Assembly: GCA_028690155.1 (NCBI GenBank)
Contig: JAQVBU010000007.1
Span: 1-37,230 of the forward strand
From: Alphaproteobacteria bacterium
GTDB taxonomy: Bacteria > Pseudomonadota > Alphaproteobacteria > UBA9219
Direction: 5' to 3'
Length of the DNA stretch: 37,230 bases
Shown: in pieces, positions 23,990 to 34,199 of the stretch
Layout: each line of letters begins with the position of its first letter
Position numbering within the stretch: the stretch's first letter is position 1
Position numbers and translations under genes: made by a program
Notes under the pieces: generated by a model
Told to the model about the DNA's origin: nothing
What the model saw: only the letters and a program-made list of their open reading frames with translations
The model's database searches: none

Positions 23990-24883
23990 GCTAGGCCTGC
24001 GCCCTGTCTGTCGCGTTGGCTGCGTATTTCATATGGGGTCTGGTCGATACGGCCATAACATTTTCCGCTCAAGGGCCGATGGAGCCGTCGTTCGTTCTGA
24101 TGGCGCTCGGTCTTATGGGGGCTTTGAGCCTTTTCTCTTTCCTGGCGTTGCGTCGGAGACTGGCCGTGTTGCGCCCCCGCCACCCCCGCAGTCTAATTGC
24201 TATGGGCGTGTGCTATACGTCGCTTAACTATCTGAACATCATTGCGCTGAAGCACCTGACGTTGACGATGTTCTACGTCATCGTTTTTGATGACGCCGTT
24301 CATCATCGCCCTTCTGTCGCTTGTGTTGAAGCACGAAAGCATGACCGTCAAAAAGGTTTTATGTCTTCTCGTCGGCTTTTCGGGAGTCGTTTTGGCGTTG
24401 GGGCTTGACGGCGGCGGCGACATGATCGGCTATCTGGCCGGGTTTGCCAGCATCACGTTCTTTGCCGTCAACACGATTCTGATGCAGCAGGTGTCGCGGG
24501 GCGACGCGGCGGAATGCATCCAGTTCTATAACGCCCTTCTGTTTGCTACGGTTGGCGCGGTTGTTGTGCTGGCGCAGCAGGCTTTTGCGCCCGTCGATTG
24601 GGTTCTGGCGCTTATTCTGGCGGCAGGCGTGATCAATATCGCGGGGTCAGTCTTTTATAACGTGGCCATTCAAAACACCGGTTCGATCAACGTGGCCCAG
24701 CTTCATTATACCCAGATTATCTTCGGCGCCGTCTTTGGCTATTTCTTGTGGGGCGAGATTCCGACGTGGGGGCTTGTTCTTGGCACCGCTCTGATTATCG
24801 GGTCGGGGCTGGTCGTGGCTGTGCAGGCTCGCCGTGAAGTGCTTTGGAAGCCCCAAGAGATTTATGTCGAAGACAGCGATTGA
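23986..24883 (+). pseudogene. EamA/DMT-family transporter, disrupted by an early amber codon and a frameshift
   Basis: The two reading frames together encode a roughly 298-residue ten-helix drug/metabolite exporter-type protein. The apparent original start, ATG 23986, overlaps the dnaJ stop as ATGA, but its third codon is TAG (23992-23994). The same frame then reads ALSVALAAYFIWGLVDTA and six helices up to ALKHLTLTMFYVIV. At the T5 run 24284-24288 the frame shifts; removing one T would join it to MTPFIIALLSLVLKHESMT and the second EamA half, which stays open to 24883. Two independent lesions point to a decaying gene, although the rest is well preserved. A shortened protein could still start from TTG 24016 or within the second half. 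The 3' end overlaps pth by 22 nt. Confidence 0.78.
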
Positions 24884-25443
24884 GCGTAAGCGGCCCCGTT
24901 TCCGTCAAGCAGCGTATCGATTTCGGCCGCCGCTTTGTCGAGCAGGGGCTCAAGCCACGTGGCGTCCGCTTTGGCAAACGCGTGGAGGACATAGTTCGTC
25001 ACGGCGTCGCCTTTGACGGGAACGTTCTGTTCGGTCATTGGTCTTCCGATGCCTAAACGCACACGCCAATAATTCGGCCCGATATGCGCATCCAGCGATT
25101 TCAGTCCGTTATGACCGCCCGTGCCGCCGCCTTGTTTGACTTTGACGTGGCCGGGTAAGAGGTCCAGATCATCGTGGAAGACGATGACGTTTTCGGGTTT
25201 CAATTTGTAGAACGTCAGCGCGTCAAGAGCCGCCTCGCCGGACAGGTTCATGAACGTCTGGGGCTTGAGAAGCAAAAAATCGTCCGCATGGGTGATAAGG
25301 CCTTTGAACTTCTTCTTCCACGGCGGACAGCCCTTCTTTAGGGCTAACGCGTCGGCCACCATAAAGCCGATATTGTGTCGTGTACGCGCATAGTCTTCGC
25401 CCGGATTGCCGAGCCCGATGATGAGGTGCGAAAAAGCGGCCAT
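24862..25443 (-). CDS. pth: Peptidyl-tRNA hydrolase
   Basis: Releases peptides from prematurely dropped peptidyl-tRNA. The 193-residue enzyme has LIIGLGNPGEDYARTRHNIGF with the catalytic His23, LLKPQTFMNLSGEA, VFHDDLDLLPGHVKVKQGGGTGGHNGLKS and YWRVRLGIGRP, all Pth signatures. It lies 112 nt after rplY on the same strand, the standard rplY-pth pair, with a strong hairpin between them. Its 3' end overlaps the convergent broken transporter gene by 22 nt. Confidence 0.97.
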   Translation of the reverse strand: MAAFSHLIIGLGNPGEDYARTRHNIGFMVADALALKKGCPPWKKKFKGLITHADDFLLLKPQTFMNLSGEAALDALTFYKLKPENVIVFHDDLDLLPGHVKVKQGGGTGGHNGLKSLDAHIGPNYWRVRLGIGRPMTEQNVPVKGDAVTNYVLHAFAKADATWLEPLLDKAAAEIDTLLDGNGAAYAQSLSST

Positions 25444-25493
25444 GGCGGAACGTGTTTAGAAGAAAGCGTCTTGAAAAAGAGTAGCATTCCGTT

Positions 25494-25524
25494 GCCGGGA
25501 AAGAAAAAGAATTTCTTTCCCGGC
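25494..25524 (-). terminator. 13-bp hairpin between rplY and pth
   Basis: GCCGGGAAAGAAA (25494-25506) pairs perfectly with 25512-25524 around a 5-nt loop. It lies just after the rplY stop in the minus direction. No T run follows, so it may be a partial terminator or an RNA-processing site that sets the rplY:pth ratio. Confidence 0.5.
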
Positions 25525-25555
25525 GCAAACGGAGATAACCGACCGAAACGGTCGC

Positions 25556-26242
25556 TTATTTCTTGGCTTCCGGAGCCTTGGCGGCGTCGGCCGGTGCCGC
25601 CGGAGCCGCTGCCGAAGCTTCGGCCGCTGCCGGAGCCGCCGTTGCGGTCGCGGCGGCTTCGTTTTCGGAGCGAATGGCCGAAGGAACCGCGATTGTGGCG
25701 ATGGTAAAGTCTCTTTCGCGTGTCGTCAGGGAGACGTCCTTGGGCAGGTTCAGCGCGCTTAAATGGACCGCTTCGTTGATCTGAAGTCCTTCCAAGCTGA
25801 CAACAAAATTCGACGGAATTTTGTCGGGCGCGCACAACACTTCGATCGAATGGTGCACGACGTTCAGCGTGCCGCCGCGCTTGATGCCCGGAGACTTTTC
25901 CGCATTTTGGAACAACACTGGCACGGCAACGCGAACGCGCGTTTTGGCGGAGACGCGCAGAAAATCGACGTGTATCGGACGATCCGTCAAAGGGTCAAAC
26001 TGCACGTCGCGAGGAAGGACGCTATGCTTCTTGCCGTCGATATCCAGTTCGATAACGTGGGTCATAAAGCCCGGCTGTTCGAGTTGACGATCGAGAATTT
26101 TGTTGTCAAGCGTCACGAGCGCGGGTTCCTTTTTGTCGCCATAGATCACGGCGGGAACGAGGCCTTGGTTGCGCAGGGTTTTTACCCCGCCCTTTGTGGT
26201 TTTGTTTCGTGCGCTTGCAGGAAGAACGGTTGTTTTTGACAT
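25556..26242 (-). CDS. rplY: 50S ribosomal protein bL25 (CTC form)
   Basis: A 228-residue protein of the general-stress/CTC type, which binds 5S rRNA in the large subunit. The N-terminal L25 domain (ASARNKTTKGGVKTLRNQGLVPAVIYG to about residue 95, with FLRVSAKTRVRVAVPVLF) is followed by the TL5 beta domain (LEGLQINEAVHLSALNLPKDV) and an Ala/Pro-rich acidic tail, common in alphaproteobacteria. AAAGGAGAGAGAG precedes ATG 26242. It is paired with pth downstream; its promoter should be in the gap before it, upstream of 26243. Confidence 0.95.
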   Translation of the reverse strand: MSKTTVLPASARNKTTKGGVKTLRNQGLVPAVIYGDKKEPALVTLDNKILDRQLEQPGFMTHVIELDIDGKKHSVLPRDVQFDPLTDRPIHVDFLRVSAKTRVRVAVPVLFQNAEKSPGIKRGGTLNVVHHSIEVLCAPDKIPSNFVVSLEGLQINEAVHLSALNLPKDVSLTTRERDFTIATIAVPSAIRSENEAAATATAAPAAAEASAAAPAAPADAAKAPEAKK

Positions 26243-26561
26243 CTCTCTCTCCTTTTAAGGGCCGGGTTCGACGCGGGGGGAGAGAAGCAAGAAAGTGCGA
26301 ACGCTTTGGATGAGCGTCGCATCGTCCAAGCTGTCCCCTGACAACGAAGAAAAAACGGCCGTTTTTGAAACGGGAAAACCGGATTTTGTTAATCCAGACG
26401 ATAAGGGCCTCCAGGGGTGCCCGTTCGCGAGACGTGTGATAGCAAAAAATTTCGTTTTTGTGCGAGTCTTTTTTTCTTTTCAAAGCTCCCAAAGCGTTCG
26501 CGCCCATTCTTTAGGAGGCTTTTTAAGGGATTTTTGAATATTATCTATTGATTTTAATGAG
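26243..26561. other. 319-nt gap between parC and rplY with long inverted repeats; no gene seen
   Basis: GCGAACGCTTTGG (26297-26309) is repeated inverted and exact at 26489-26501. Between them lies the perfect palindrome AAAAACGGCCGTTTTT (26351-26366), which on the minus strand continues as TTTTTT and may end the parC transcript. Short open frames in this gap have no ribosome sites or recognisable protein character. It should also hold the rplY promoter. A structured RNA or small mobile-element remnant is possible. Confidence 0.45.
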
Positions 26562-28820
26562 TTATTCAAACCGATTGTTGCGATTAAACCCTGTCGGCGC
26601 AAGGCGGCCGGCTTGAGCTCGGGAGCCTTGCCAGTTGCGCAGGTCGGTTTCGGTTCGTGTGCGCGAACCCGATTGCCAACTTAAGCCATCCTTGGCGACG
26701 AAGGTTTTGATGTCCGACAGCGTGCCGCCATTGTATTTTTGAAGAATAACGCCTCTTCCCCTTGTCATTTCGGGCAGTTCATTAAGCGGGAAGAGCAACA
26801 GCTTGCGGTTTGTTCCGATCACGGCCACGGTATCGCCTTCGATAACTTCGAACGTTGAGGCTTTGACCGAACCCGCGACGTTCAAGATTTGCTTGCCGTT
26901 TTTGGTTTGGGCCAAGACGTTTTCGGCTTTGATCATGAAGCCTCGTCCGTCCGTCGAGGCGACAACGAATCTTTGTTCCGGTTCATAGATAACCATGCCA
27001 CGGATGTCGTCGCCGTTCGGCAGGTCAATCATAAGCTGAATCGGCTCGCCGAAGCCTCGCGCCGAAGGGAGCTTGTCGCAGGCGAGCGTATAAAAACGGC
27101 CGTTGCTGGCAAACACAAGAAGCTTGTTGATCGTTTCGGCGTTAAGGCAGAATGCTTCTTCGTCGCCTTCCTTGTATTTGATCGAGGCGCGCGCTTTTTC
27201 ATCCGATGCGTAGTGTCCGCGCATGGCTCGAATCCAGCCTTTGGCCGAGCAGACAATCGTAATGTTTTCGCGTTCGATGACGGCATCAAGCGGCACATCG
27301 ACGTTTTGGGGCGGCTTGCCCAGTTGTGTGTGCCGCGCTCCAAGAGGCGTGTTTTTCCCAAAGCGTTTCTTCAAGGCGGCGACTTCGCCGTCGATGACAC
27401 CCCACTGCGCGCTTTCGTCCTTCAAAAGTTTTTTCAGATCCTCCTGCTTTTTCTTCAGCTCCTTTTGCTCGCCTCGGATCTGCATTTCTTCCAGCCGACG
27501 CAGCGCGCGCAGACGCATATTCAAGATGGCTTCGGCTTGCGCATCCGAGAGTTTGAACGTTTTCATCAAGACGGGCTTGGGTTCGTCTTCCTTGCGGATG
27601 ATCTTGATGACTTTGTCCAGATTGAGAAAGGCCGTCAAATAGCCGTCCAGCATCTCCAAGCGGCCTTCGATCTGGGCCAGCGTGTAGGCCGATCGGCGGA
27701 CAAGAACGTTTTGACGGTGGGCAAGGTAGGCGCGCAACACCTCGCGCAGATCCATGACGCGCGGCACGCCGTCTTTGTCCAGCACGTTCATGTTCAACGA
27801 AAATTTGATTTCCAAGTCCGTTTGGCGGAAAAGCGATTCCATCAACACCGCCGGATCGACGTTGCGATTTTTGGGGACAAGGACGACGCGTACGTCGTCC
27901 GCAGATTCATCCGTCACGTCCGCGAGGAGGGGCAGCTTGCGCGCTTGAAGAAATTCGGCCATCTTTTCGATCAGCCGCGACTTTTGAACCTGATAGGGAA
28001 TTTCCGTGACGACGATTTGCCACATTCCCTGCTTGAGATCCTCCTTATTCCAGCGCGCGCGCACGCGGAACGATCCTTTGCCCGTGCTGTAAGCCTCAAG
28101 GATGGCTTGCCGTTCTTCGACTAACTCGCCGCCGGTCGGAAAGTCGGGACCCGGAATAAAATCGACCAGCTTTTCAATGCCCGCATTCGGCGTTCCGATC
28201 AGATAGTGCAGCGCGTCGCAGATTTCTGCGACGTTATGAGGCGGGATGCTGGTTGCCATGCCGACGGCAATGCCGCTTGTTCCATTGGCCAGAAGATTGG
28301 GAAAAGCGGCGGGAAGAACGACGGGTTCATTTTCGCTGCCGTCGTAGGTTGGGCGAAAATCGACGGCGTTTTCGTCCAAGCCCTCCAGCAGAAGAAGGGC
28401 GACTTCCGTCAAACGCGCTTCAGTGTAACGCATGGCGGCGGCGCTATCGCCGTCGATGTTGCCGAAGTTGCCTTGGCCGTCAACCAGCGGATAGCGCTGG
28501 CTGAAATCTTGGGCCAAACGCACCATCGCGTCGTAGACGGCCGTGTCGCCGTGAGGATGAAACTTGCCGATGACGTCGCCGACCACGCGGGCCGATTTTT
28601 TGGGAGGAAGGGTCGGGCTTAATTTCAGCCCGCGCATGGCGTACATCAAACGCCGATGCACCGGTTTCATGCCGTCGCGCACGTCGGGAAGCGCGCGGTC
28701 CATGATGGTCGAGAGCGCATAGGAAAGGTACCGTTCCGATAGCGCTTCGCGCAGCGGTTTGTCCATAATGTCTTGCGTGTCTTCGCAAGGAAAATCGGGA
28801 GAAGAGCTTTTTTTCGTCAT
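26562..28820 (-). CDS. parC: DNA topoisomerase IV subunit A
   Basis: With ParE it decatenates daughter chromosomes. The 752-residue subunit begins [38 protein letters not shown]. The quinolone-region sequence is [20 protein letters not shown] (Thr93 and Asp97 at the usual resistance positions), and the catalytic tyrosine is Tyr132 in MRYTEARL. A coiled-coil region (about 430-490, [20 protein letters not shown]) and C-terminal beta-pinwheel blades follow, ending in the ParC-type [17 protein letters not shown]. That ending and its short pinwheel favour ParC over GyrA. ATG 28820 has no evident Shine-Dalgarno. It is transcribed alone. Confidence 0.95.
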   Translation of the reverse strand: MTKKSSSPDFPCEDTQDIMDKPLREALSERYLSYALSTIMDRALPDVRDGMKPVHRRLMYAMRGLKLSPTLPPKKSARVVGDVIGKFHPHGDTAVYDAMVRLAQDFSQRYPLVDGQGNFGNIDGDSAAAMRYTEARLTEVALLLLEGLDENAVDFRPTYDGSENEPVVLPAAFPNLLANGTSGIAVGMATSIPPHNVAEICDALHYLIGTPNAGIEKLVDFIPGPDFPTGGELVEERQAILEAYSTGKGSFRVRARWNKEDLKQGMWQIVVTEIPYQVQKSRLIEKMAEFLQARKLPLLADVTDESADDVRVVLVPKNRNVDPAVLMESLFRQTDLEIKFSLNMNVLDKDGVPRVMDLREVLRAYLAHRQNVLVRRSAYTLAQIEGRLEMLDGYLTAFLNLDKVIKIIRKEDEPKPVLMKTFKLSDAQAEAILNMRLRALRRLEEMQIRGEQKELKKKQEDLKKLLKDESAQWGVIDGEVAALKKRFGKNTPLGARHTQLGKPPQNVDVPLDAVIERENITIVCSAKGWIRAMRGHYASDEKARASIKYKEGDEEAFCLNAETINKLLVFASNGRFYTLACDKLPSARGFGEPIQLMIDLPNGDDIRGMVIYEPEQRFVVASTDGRGFMIKAENVLAQTKNGKQILNVAGSVKASTFEVIEGDTVAVIGTNRKLLLFPLNELPEMTRGRGVILQKYNGGTLSDIKTFVAKDGLSWQSGSRTRTETDLRNWQGSRAQAGRLAPTGFNRNNRFE

Positions 28821-28987
28821 GCGGTTCAGTTATCAGCAAAAATGATTCTGGGGAAGGCTTTTAACCCCGTTTTTTCTGAAAGAATAGCGTTCTGCTGTTG
28901 GTTTTTTATTTTTTTGTTGGGCCTTTTTGTGCCGGGCGGTGTTAACCATGGCGTTGTAATGTTGTCCTTATCTTGAGGCGAGAGCGC

Positions 28988-29677
28988 TTAGTAGCGACGG
29001 ACTCGTCGACCGAAGGTTGCCATTTCGCCGTGGCAGGCCTTCGAAAGACGCTCATATTCTTCCTTGGTGTCGATTTCCTGCTCCATGGTGTTGCAGACGA
29101 TAATCAGATTTTGGCTGAGCGTGTTGATAAAGTCGCCGACGGTTTGTTTGATGTAGTTCCGCGCTTCGGCGCTCGATTGGGTGTGAATCATGCCGATGCC
29201 GTCGATCAAACGCTTCAGTTGCCGGGTTGCCGGAGCGACGGCGCCGTCTAGGAAGCGTTGGGCCGTGTGGACGTGCTTCATCTCGTGGTCGAGAATTGTT
29301 TTGTAACTGCACGTTCCCATCGGAAGCTCGGACGCGACATGGACGGTTAGGTTTTCGATGGCCAAGGTGAGAGTGATGTGTGAAACTTGAGCGCAAACGC
29401 TTCCATCCGGCTGAGTTGCTTCCCTAAATTCATAGGCGCTTTTTATGTTTTGTCCGAACGTCGTTAGGCCCGACGGAATTTCTTCGTGTTGATAGCTTCC
29501 CGTTTTGTACTGAAGCGCTTCGAGTTGCCTCGCCGAATAGGCGCTGTTCAAATTCGGCGTCGCCATAGAGGGGATGACCTCGATTTCAGGCTCGATATAA
29601 GCCGGACAGGCTTGGGTTTGGTGCGCAAATAAAAAGGCAATAACGGGCAATGCGCGGATAAGGCGGGCGAAGGTCAT
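28988..29677 (-). CDS. Secreted HExxH protein, putative zinc metalloprotease (DUF922-like)
   Basis: A 229-residue protein with a signal peptide ([23 protein letters not shown]), so it is probably periplasmic. HEMKH at residues 131-135 is an HExxH zinc motif, in the setting CSYKTILDHEMKHVHTAQ; this resembles the DUF922 group of predicted secreted zinc proteases. Cysteines near 24, 95 and 123 and in the C-terminal part (IIVCNT, SKACHG) could form disulfides. Its ATG overlaps the yejF stop by 4 nt, so it is made together with a peptide ABC transporter; a role in processing or releasing peptides for or from uptake is an inference. I could not place it in a named family with certainty. Confidence 0.7.
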   Translation of the reverse strand: MTFARLIRALPVIAFLFAHQTQACPAYIEPEIEVIPSMATPNLNSAYSARQLEALQYKTGSYQHEEIPSGLTTFGQNIKSAYEFREATQPDGSVCAQVSHITLTLAIENLTVHVASELPMGTCSYKTILDHEMKHVHTAQRFLDGAVAPATRQLKRLIDGIGMIHTQSSAEARNYIKQTVGDFINTLSQNLIIVCNTMEQEIDTKEEYERLSKACHGEMATFGRRVRRY

Positions 29678-31311
29678 CGTGGGGGCTCCGTGCTTTTTTC
29701 TTGGGGATCAAAATGGAGCGCGGCCGCTAGAAGCGTTTTTGTATAGGGGTCTTTGGGGTTTTCGAACAAGGGTTCGGTATCGTTTTGTTCGACGATCCTG
29801 CCGCGATGCATAACCATGACGCGGTGTGCCAAAGCCCGTACGACTTTCAGATCGTGGCTGATGAACATAAACGCGATTTTGTGCCTTTGCTGGACCTCGC
29901 GCAAGAGCGTCACGACCTGCGCCTGAACCGAGCGGTCGAGTGCCGAGGTCGGCTCGTCCAGAACGATGAATTTAGGCTTTAAGATAACGGCGCGGGCCAC
30001 GGCAATCCGCTGCCTTTGTCCGCCCGAAAATTCATGGGGAAAACGGTCGCGCAGGGCGGGGTCGAGGCCGACCTCTTGCATGGCGTCGTCCAGTCGTTTC
30101 CGCCGTTCGATCGGATCGGGGGACAGACGGTTAATGGTCAGCCCCTCGGTGATGATTTCCCCGGCCGTCATGCGTGGGCTCAGGCTTCCGAAGGGATCCT
30201 GAAAGACGATTTGCATCGCCGGGCGCAGCGCGCGCAGATCTTTCCGGCTTATGGCGTCTAACGCACGCCCCAGAAACGCCACATGCCCTTCGGCTTTGAT
30301 GAGCCGTAGCAGTGCCAGTCCCAGCGTGGACTTCCCCGACCCGGATTCGCCGACGACACCTAGCGTTTCGCCTTCCCGTATGGAAAGCGAAACATCGTCC
30401 ACCGCGCGGATAAAATCCTTCGGCTTCCCGAACAGGCCCGTCTTGATGGGAAAGCGCACGTTAAGATGATTGACCGACACCACCTCGGGCGCATCCAGAT
30501 GAATGGGTGTCGTTGTGCCGGAAGGTTCGGATTCCAGAAGCATTTTGGTGTAGGGATGCTTGGGCGCCGCAAAAACTCCCCGCGTTGGACCGTGTTCGAC
30601 CAGCGCGCCGTTTTGCATCACATAAACCCGGTCGGCGATTTTTTGGACAATGCCCAAATCATGGGTGATCAGGAGCATCGCCATGTCCAAACGCTTCTGA
30701 AGATCTTTTAGAAGGGCCAAAATTTGCGCTTGAACCGTTACATCCAACGCGGTGGTCGGTTCGTCCGCAATCAGCATATCGGGATCGTTCGCCAAGGCCA
30801 TGGCAATCATGACCCGTTGGCGCTGTCCCCCGGACAGTTCATGGGGGTAGGCATGAAGCCTTTTTTCCGGCTCCGGTAGGGCAACAAGATTTAAAAGATC
30901 GATGATGCGCCGCTTGGCGGCTTCGCCTTTCAAGTTCTTGTGGATGAGAAGGACTTCGCCGATCTGCTTTTCGATTGTATGCAGCGGGTTCAACGAGGTC
31001 ATCGGCTCTTGAAAGACCATGCCGATGCGGTTTCCTCGTATTTGGCGCAGCGTGTTTTCCCGGGAGGGGATGGCCTTTTTCAAAATGTCCTGTCCGTCGA
31101 ACACGATCGAACCTTGGGGATGGCACGCCAAAGGATAGGGCAGAAGCTGCAATACCGAAAGCGCCGAAACCGACTTGCCCGATCCGGATTCGCCGACCAG
31201 AGCCACCGTTTCGCCGCGATCGATGGAAAAAGAAACGCCGCGCACGGCTTCGACGGCGTTTTCACCGTGCCCGAAGGTGACGCTCAGATCCGTGACGTCA
31301 AGAAGACTCAT
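29674..31311 (-). CDS. yejF: Peptide ABC transporter, dual ATP-binding protein (YejF type)
   Basis: Energises import of oligopeptides (microcin C-type in enterobacteria). The 545-residue chain has two ABC domains in tandem, each with Walker A ([12 protein letters not shown] near residue 37 and [14 protein letters not shown] near 325), signature LSGGQRQRV and FSGGQRQRI, and Walker B followed by DEPT. The oligopeptide-type extensions (YTKMLL and YTKTLL) end each half. It overlaps yejE upstream and the HExxH gene downstream by 4 nt. In Escherichia coli yejF is last of yejABEF; the binding protein and first permease are missing here. Confidence 0.92.
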   Translation of the reverse strand: MSLLDVTDLSVTFGHGENAVEAVRGVSFSIDRGETVALVGESGSGKSVSALSVLQLLPYPLACHPQGSIVFDGQDILKKAIPSRENTLRQIRGNRIGMVFQEPMTSLNPLHTIEKQIGEVLLIHKNLKGEAAKRRIIDLLNLVALPEPEKRLHAYPHELSGGQRQRVMIAMALANDPDMLIADEPTTALDVTVQAQILALLKDLQKRLDMAMLLITHDLGIVQKIADRVYVMQNGALVEHGPTRGVFAAPKHPYTKMLLESEPSGTTTPIHLDAPEVVSVNHLNVRFPIKTGLFGKPKDFIRAVDDVSLSIREGETLGVVGESGSGKSTLGLALLRLIKAEGHVAFLGRALDAISRKDLRALRPAMQIVFQDPFGSLSPRMTAGEIITEGLTINRLSPDPIERRKRLDDAMQEVGLDPALRDRFPHEFSGGQRQRIAVARAVILKPKFIVLDEPTSALDRSVQAQVVTLLREVQQRHKIAFMFISHDLKVVRALAHRVMVMHRGRIVEQNDTEPLFENPKDPYTKTLLAAALHFDPQEKSTEPPR

Positions 31312-32357
31312 AGCTTCCTCCCGTACGTCTTGCGCGGATCAAACGCGTCGCGGATGGCTTCCCCCACAAAAATAAGCAACGTCAGCATCAGCGCCAGCAC
31401 GCAGAAGGCGCACAGGCCGAGCCAAGGAGCCTGAAGGTTGTTTTTCCCCTGATTCAGCAATTCGCCGAGCGACGGCGAGCCCGGAGGAAGACCAAAACCA
31501 AGAAAATCCAAGGCGGTCAGCGTGGTGATTGACTGATTCAACACGAAGGGGAGAAAGGTCAGCGTCGCGACCATGGCGTTGGGAAGAATATGTTTGATCA
31601 TGATGCGCGTGTCGCTGGCCCCAAGCGCTTTGGCAGCGCGGACGTAATCGAAATTGCGCGCGCGTAGAAACTCGGCCCGGACGACGCTGACCAGCGACAT
31701 CCACGAGAACAAGAGCATAAGAGAAAGCAGCCACCAGAAATTCGGCTGGACCAAACTGGCCATGATGATCAAAAGATACAACACGGGCATGCCGCCCCAG
31801 ATTTCAATGAAGCGCTGGGTGATAAGATCAACTTTTCCCCCGAAATAACCCTGAACGGCACCAGCGGCGACGCCAACGATCGACGAAAAAAACGTCAACG
31901 TCAGGCCGAACAGAACCGAAATCCGAAATCCGTAGATGACGCGGGCCAAAACGTCGCGCCCTTGATCGTCGGTGCCCAGCCAGTCGTTGCGGTCGGGCGG
32001 CGAGGGAGCGGGGCGTTCCAGATTGTAGTTGATGGTGTTATACGAATAAGGGATCAAAGGCCAAATCATCCAACCCTTGGCGTCGATCAGCCCTTGGACG
32101 TACGCGTCGCGATAGTCGGCTTCGGTTTCGAATTCGCCGCCAAAGAGCGTTTCCGGATAGGTTTCGAAAATAGGCGTGTAGAAACGGCCGTCGAAGCGGA
32201 TCAGAAGAGGTTTGTCGTTGGCGACAAACTCGGCGCCGAGCGTTAACAGAAAAAGGGCAAGAAAAATCCATAACGACCAAAAGCCGCGCTGGTTGGCTTT
32301 AAAATTAGCCCAGCGTCTTCGGTTCAAGGGCGACCACGATTGTGGGTTCAAAGACAT
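31308..32357 (-). CDS. yejE: Peptide ABC transporter permease (YejE type)
   Basis: A 349-residue inner-membrane permease. The N-terminal LNRRRWANFKANQRGFWSLWIFLALFLLTLGAEF is typical of YejE, followed by a long periplasmic segment (about 45-135) with NYNLERPAPSPPDRNDWLGTDDQGRDVLARVIYGFR. The EAA-like loop that meets the ATPase is AAKALGASDTRIMIKHILPNAM. About six transmembrane helices are visible. ATG 32357 fits the family start; a frame to 32375 is open. It lies 40 nt after cobT and overlaps yejF by 4 nt. Its usual partner permease YejB is not in the window. Confidence 0.9.
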   Translation of the reverse strand: MSLNPQSWSPLNRRRWANFKANQRGFWSLWIFLALFLLTLGAEFVANDKPLLIRFDGRFYTPIFETYPETLFGGEFETEADYRDAYVQGLIDAKGWMIWPLIPYSYNTINYNLERPAPSPPDRNDWLGTDDQGRDVLARVIYGFRISVLFGLTLTFFSSIVGVAAGAVQGYFGGKVDLITQRFIEIWGGMPVLYLLIIMASLVQPNFWWLLSLMLLFSWMSLVSVVRAEFLRARNFDYVRAAKALGASDTRIMIKHILPNAMVATLTFLPFVLNQSITTLTALDFLGFGLPPGSPSLGELLNQGKNNLQAPWLGLCAFCVLALMLTLLIFVGEAIRDAFDPRKTYGRKL

Positions 32358-32397
32358 GGAAATCGTTCCTACCATCAGGCTTGTTCTTTGTAAAACG

Positions 32398-34197
32398 CTA
32401 TTCCTTATCGAAAAGAGCGCCGAGTTGCTCGGCCATAACGGGCGCGAGATGCTCGGAGTCCGCGATCATGACCGCCCGACGGTAAAGGCGGGTAACGTCA
32501 TGGCCGATTCCGATGGCCGTGAGCTCAAGATCGGTCCTCTTTTCAACCCAGTCGATGGCGGCCGCCAAGTGCCGGTCGAGATAATTGGCCGGGTTGGCTG
32601 CAAGCGTCGCGTCGTCGACCGGCGCGCCGTCCGAGAGAACCATCAGAATTTTCCTCTGTTCGGGCCGTCCAAGAAGGCGCTTGGCCGCCCAGAGCAGGGC
32701 TTCGCCATCGATGTTTTCCTTGAGCAGTCCTTCGCGCAGCATAAGCCCGAGATTTTTATGCGCGTGCCGCCAAGGCTGATCGGCGCTTTTATAGACGATG
32801 TGGCGAAGTTCGTTCAGCCGACCGGGTAGGGGCGGGCGACCAGCCTCAATCCAGGCGTCGCGCGCCCGACCGCCGCGCCAGGATCGCGTTGTGAACCCCA
32901 GAATTTCAACTTTGACACCGCACCGCTCAAGCGTGCGGGCAAGGATATCGGCGCTCATTGCCGCGAGCGTGATAGGCCTTCCGCGCATCGATCCCGAATT
33001 ATCTAAAAGCAGGCAAACGAGCGTGTCTTTAAAATCGGCGGGCTTTTCGTGCTTATACGATAACGGATGCGAGGGCGACACAACCACGCGCGCCAGTCGC
33101 GCCGCGTCCAGAAGCCCTTCTTCGAGGTCGAATTCCCAGTGCCGCATTTGTCGTGCCATCAAGCGGCGCTGAAGGCGATTAGCCAGCCGCGTGATCAACG
33201 TTTGCATCGGCCCGATTTGCCGATCCAACATCGCGCGCAGACGCGTCAGCTCAGCAGGATGAGCCAAGGCGTTCGCCTCGACGGTTTCGTCAAAGGCGGT
33301 CGTGAAGGCGCGATAGGTTGTGACGAACCCTTCGGCGTCAAGAGGAACTATGGGGCTTCGATCTTCGGCGGCGGTGTCGCCGCGTCCGCTTAGTCCTTCC
33401 GTGTCGGAGTCCCCCGTCTCTTCGTTCATCTCGTCGTGACGGTCTTCTTGCTGCGGGGGCGGCGCGACGGGCGTATCCTTTGGGGGCGTTTTTTGAGGTT
33501 CGTCTGGGAGTGCGTCATCCTCTTTCAGGGCTTTCCCCTTCGAGGAAATTTTTTCTTCCGGCTCTTTGGGAGAAAGGTTTAACACCTCGATTAAGGCCAA
33601 GGCCTCTTGGGCGTAGGCCTTTTGATCGGCGGCGACGGCCGCCAATCTCGGCCAAAAGGATGCCGCGCTTTCTTCCAGCGACGGACGCCAAAGGGCCAAG
33701 ATTTTTTCGGCGTTTTTAGGGAGCGTTAGGCCATTCAGTTTTTCCAGCGCTAAAAGATAAAGAGCTTCTTCCCGTCGCGGTGTTTTTTGGATTTCAGCAA
33801 GAGAACAGAAAGGCGCGGCTTCGGAATCAATCAGCGCGGCGATGTTTTGTTTTGTTCCGCGCAACAGGCGCATGCCCAGTGTTTCATAACGGGCCTGCTC
33901 GAGCCGGTCGAAAAAATTTTTACCTTTCCTCGGCGCGTTGGCGCGGTGCACGTCCTCATCATGGTAGCGCAGACGAAGCGCGGCGGTGTCGGCTTGCCCA
34001 CGCACACGCGCGCATGGAGGCTTGTTTTCATCGGGCGGCAGGGACAGAATGAGCCTCAGCCCTTGGGGCGGCGGCATGGCATGGTTGTCGGTAAATCCGA
34101 TTTCAAGGTCCGCCCGTTGTCCGATGGCTTTGACGGCTACGGCCGTTGCGCGCTTGAAGATATCGATAAACGAGGGTGTTGGCATCATTCTATCCAT
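32398..34197 (-). CDS. cobT: Cobaltochelatase subunit CobT
   Basis: CobT with CobS (AAA+) and CobN inserts cobalt into hydrogenobyrinate diamide in the aerobic B12 route. The 599-residue protein has the CobT N-terminal helical domain with family sequences ([25 protein letters not shown]), an acidic linker (about 205-285: [11 protein letters not shown] to DSDTEGLSG), and a C-terminal VWA domain with the MIDAS motif LLLDNSGSM (Asp399) and [10 protein letters not shown]. No cobS or cobN is next to it. The start is uncertain: ATG at 34197, 34188 or 34185, the last two with GGATAG just upstream. Many alphaproteobacteria keep CobS/CobT pairs for related MoxR-VWA functions, so cobalt chelation is likely but not certain. 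Confidence 0.87.
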   Translation of the reverse strand: MDRMMPTPSFIDIFKRATAVAVKAIGQRADLEIGFTDNHAMPPPQGLRLILSLPPDENKPPCARVRGQADTAALRLRYHDEDVHRANAPRKGKNFFDRLEQARYETLGMRLLRGTKQNIAALIDSEAAPFCSLAEIQKTPRREEALYLLALEKLNGLTLPKNAEKILALWRPSLEESAASFWPRLAAVAADQKAYAQEALALIEVLNLSPKEPEEKISSKGKALKEDDALPDEPQKTPPKDTPVAPPPQQEDRHDEMNEETGDSDTEGLSGRGDTAAEDRSPIVPLDAEGFVTTYRAFTTAFDETVEANALAHPAELTRLRAMLDRQIGPMQTLITRLANRLQRRLMARQMRHWEFDLEEGLLDAARLARVVVSPSHPLSYKHEKPADFKDTLVCLLLDNSGSMRGRPITLAAMSADILARTLERCGVKVEILGFTTRSWRGGRARDAWIEAGRPPLPGRLNELRHIVYKSADQPWRHAHKNLGLMLREGLLKENIDGEALLWAAKRLLGRPEQRKILMVLSDGAPVDDATLAANPANYLDRHLAAAIDWVEKRTDLELTAIGIGHDVTRLYRRAVMIADSEHLAPVMAEQLGALFDKE

Positions 34198-34199
34198 TC

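Noticed and set aside
26295-26537. Small ORFs in the parC-rplY gap
   Set aside because: Overlap inverted repeats and T-runs on both strands, have no ribosome sites and no amphipathic or conserved pattern.
26889-28124. 411-codon open frame antisense to parC
   Set aside because: Entirely inside parC and rich in Arg, Phe, His, Val as expected from reversed codons; no motif or signal.
28523-28560. Fluoroquinolone-resistance mutation in parC (Thr93)
   Set aside because: Thr at this position is natural in many bacteria; without a susceptible relative it cannot be called a mutation.
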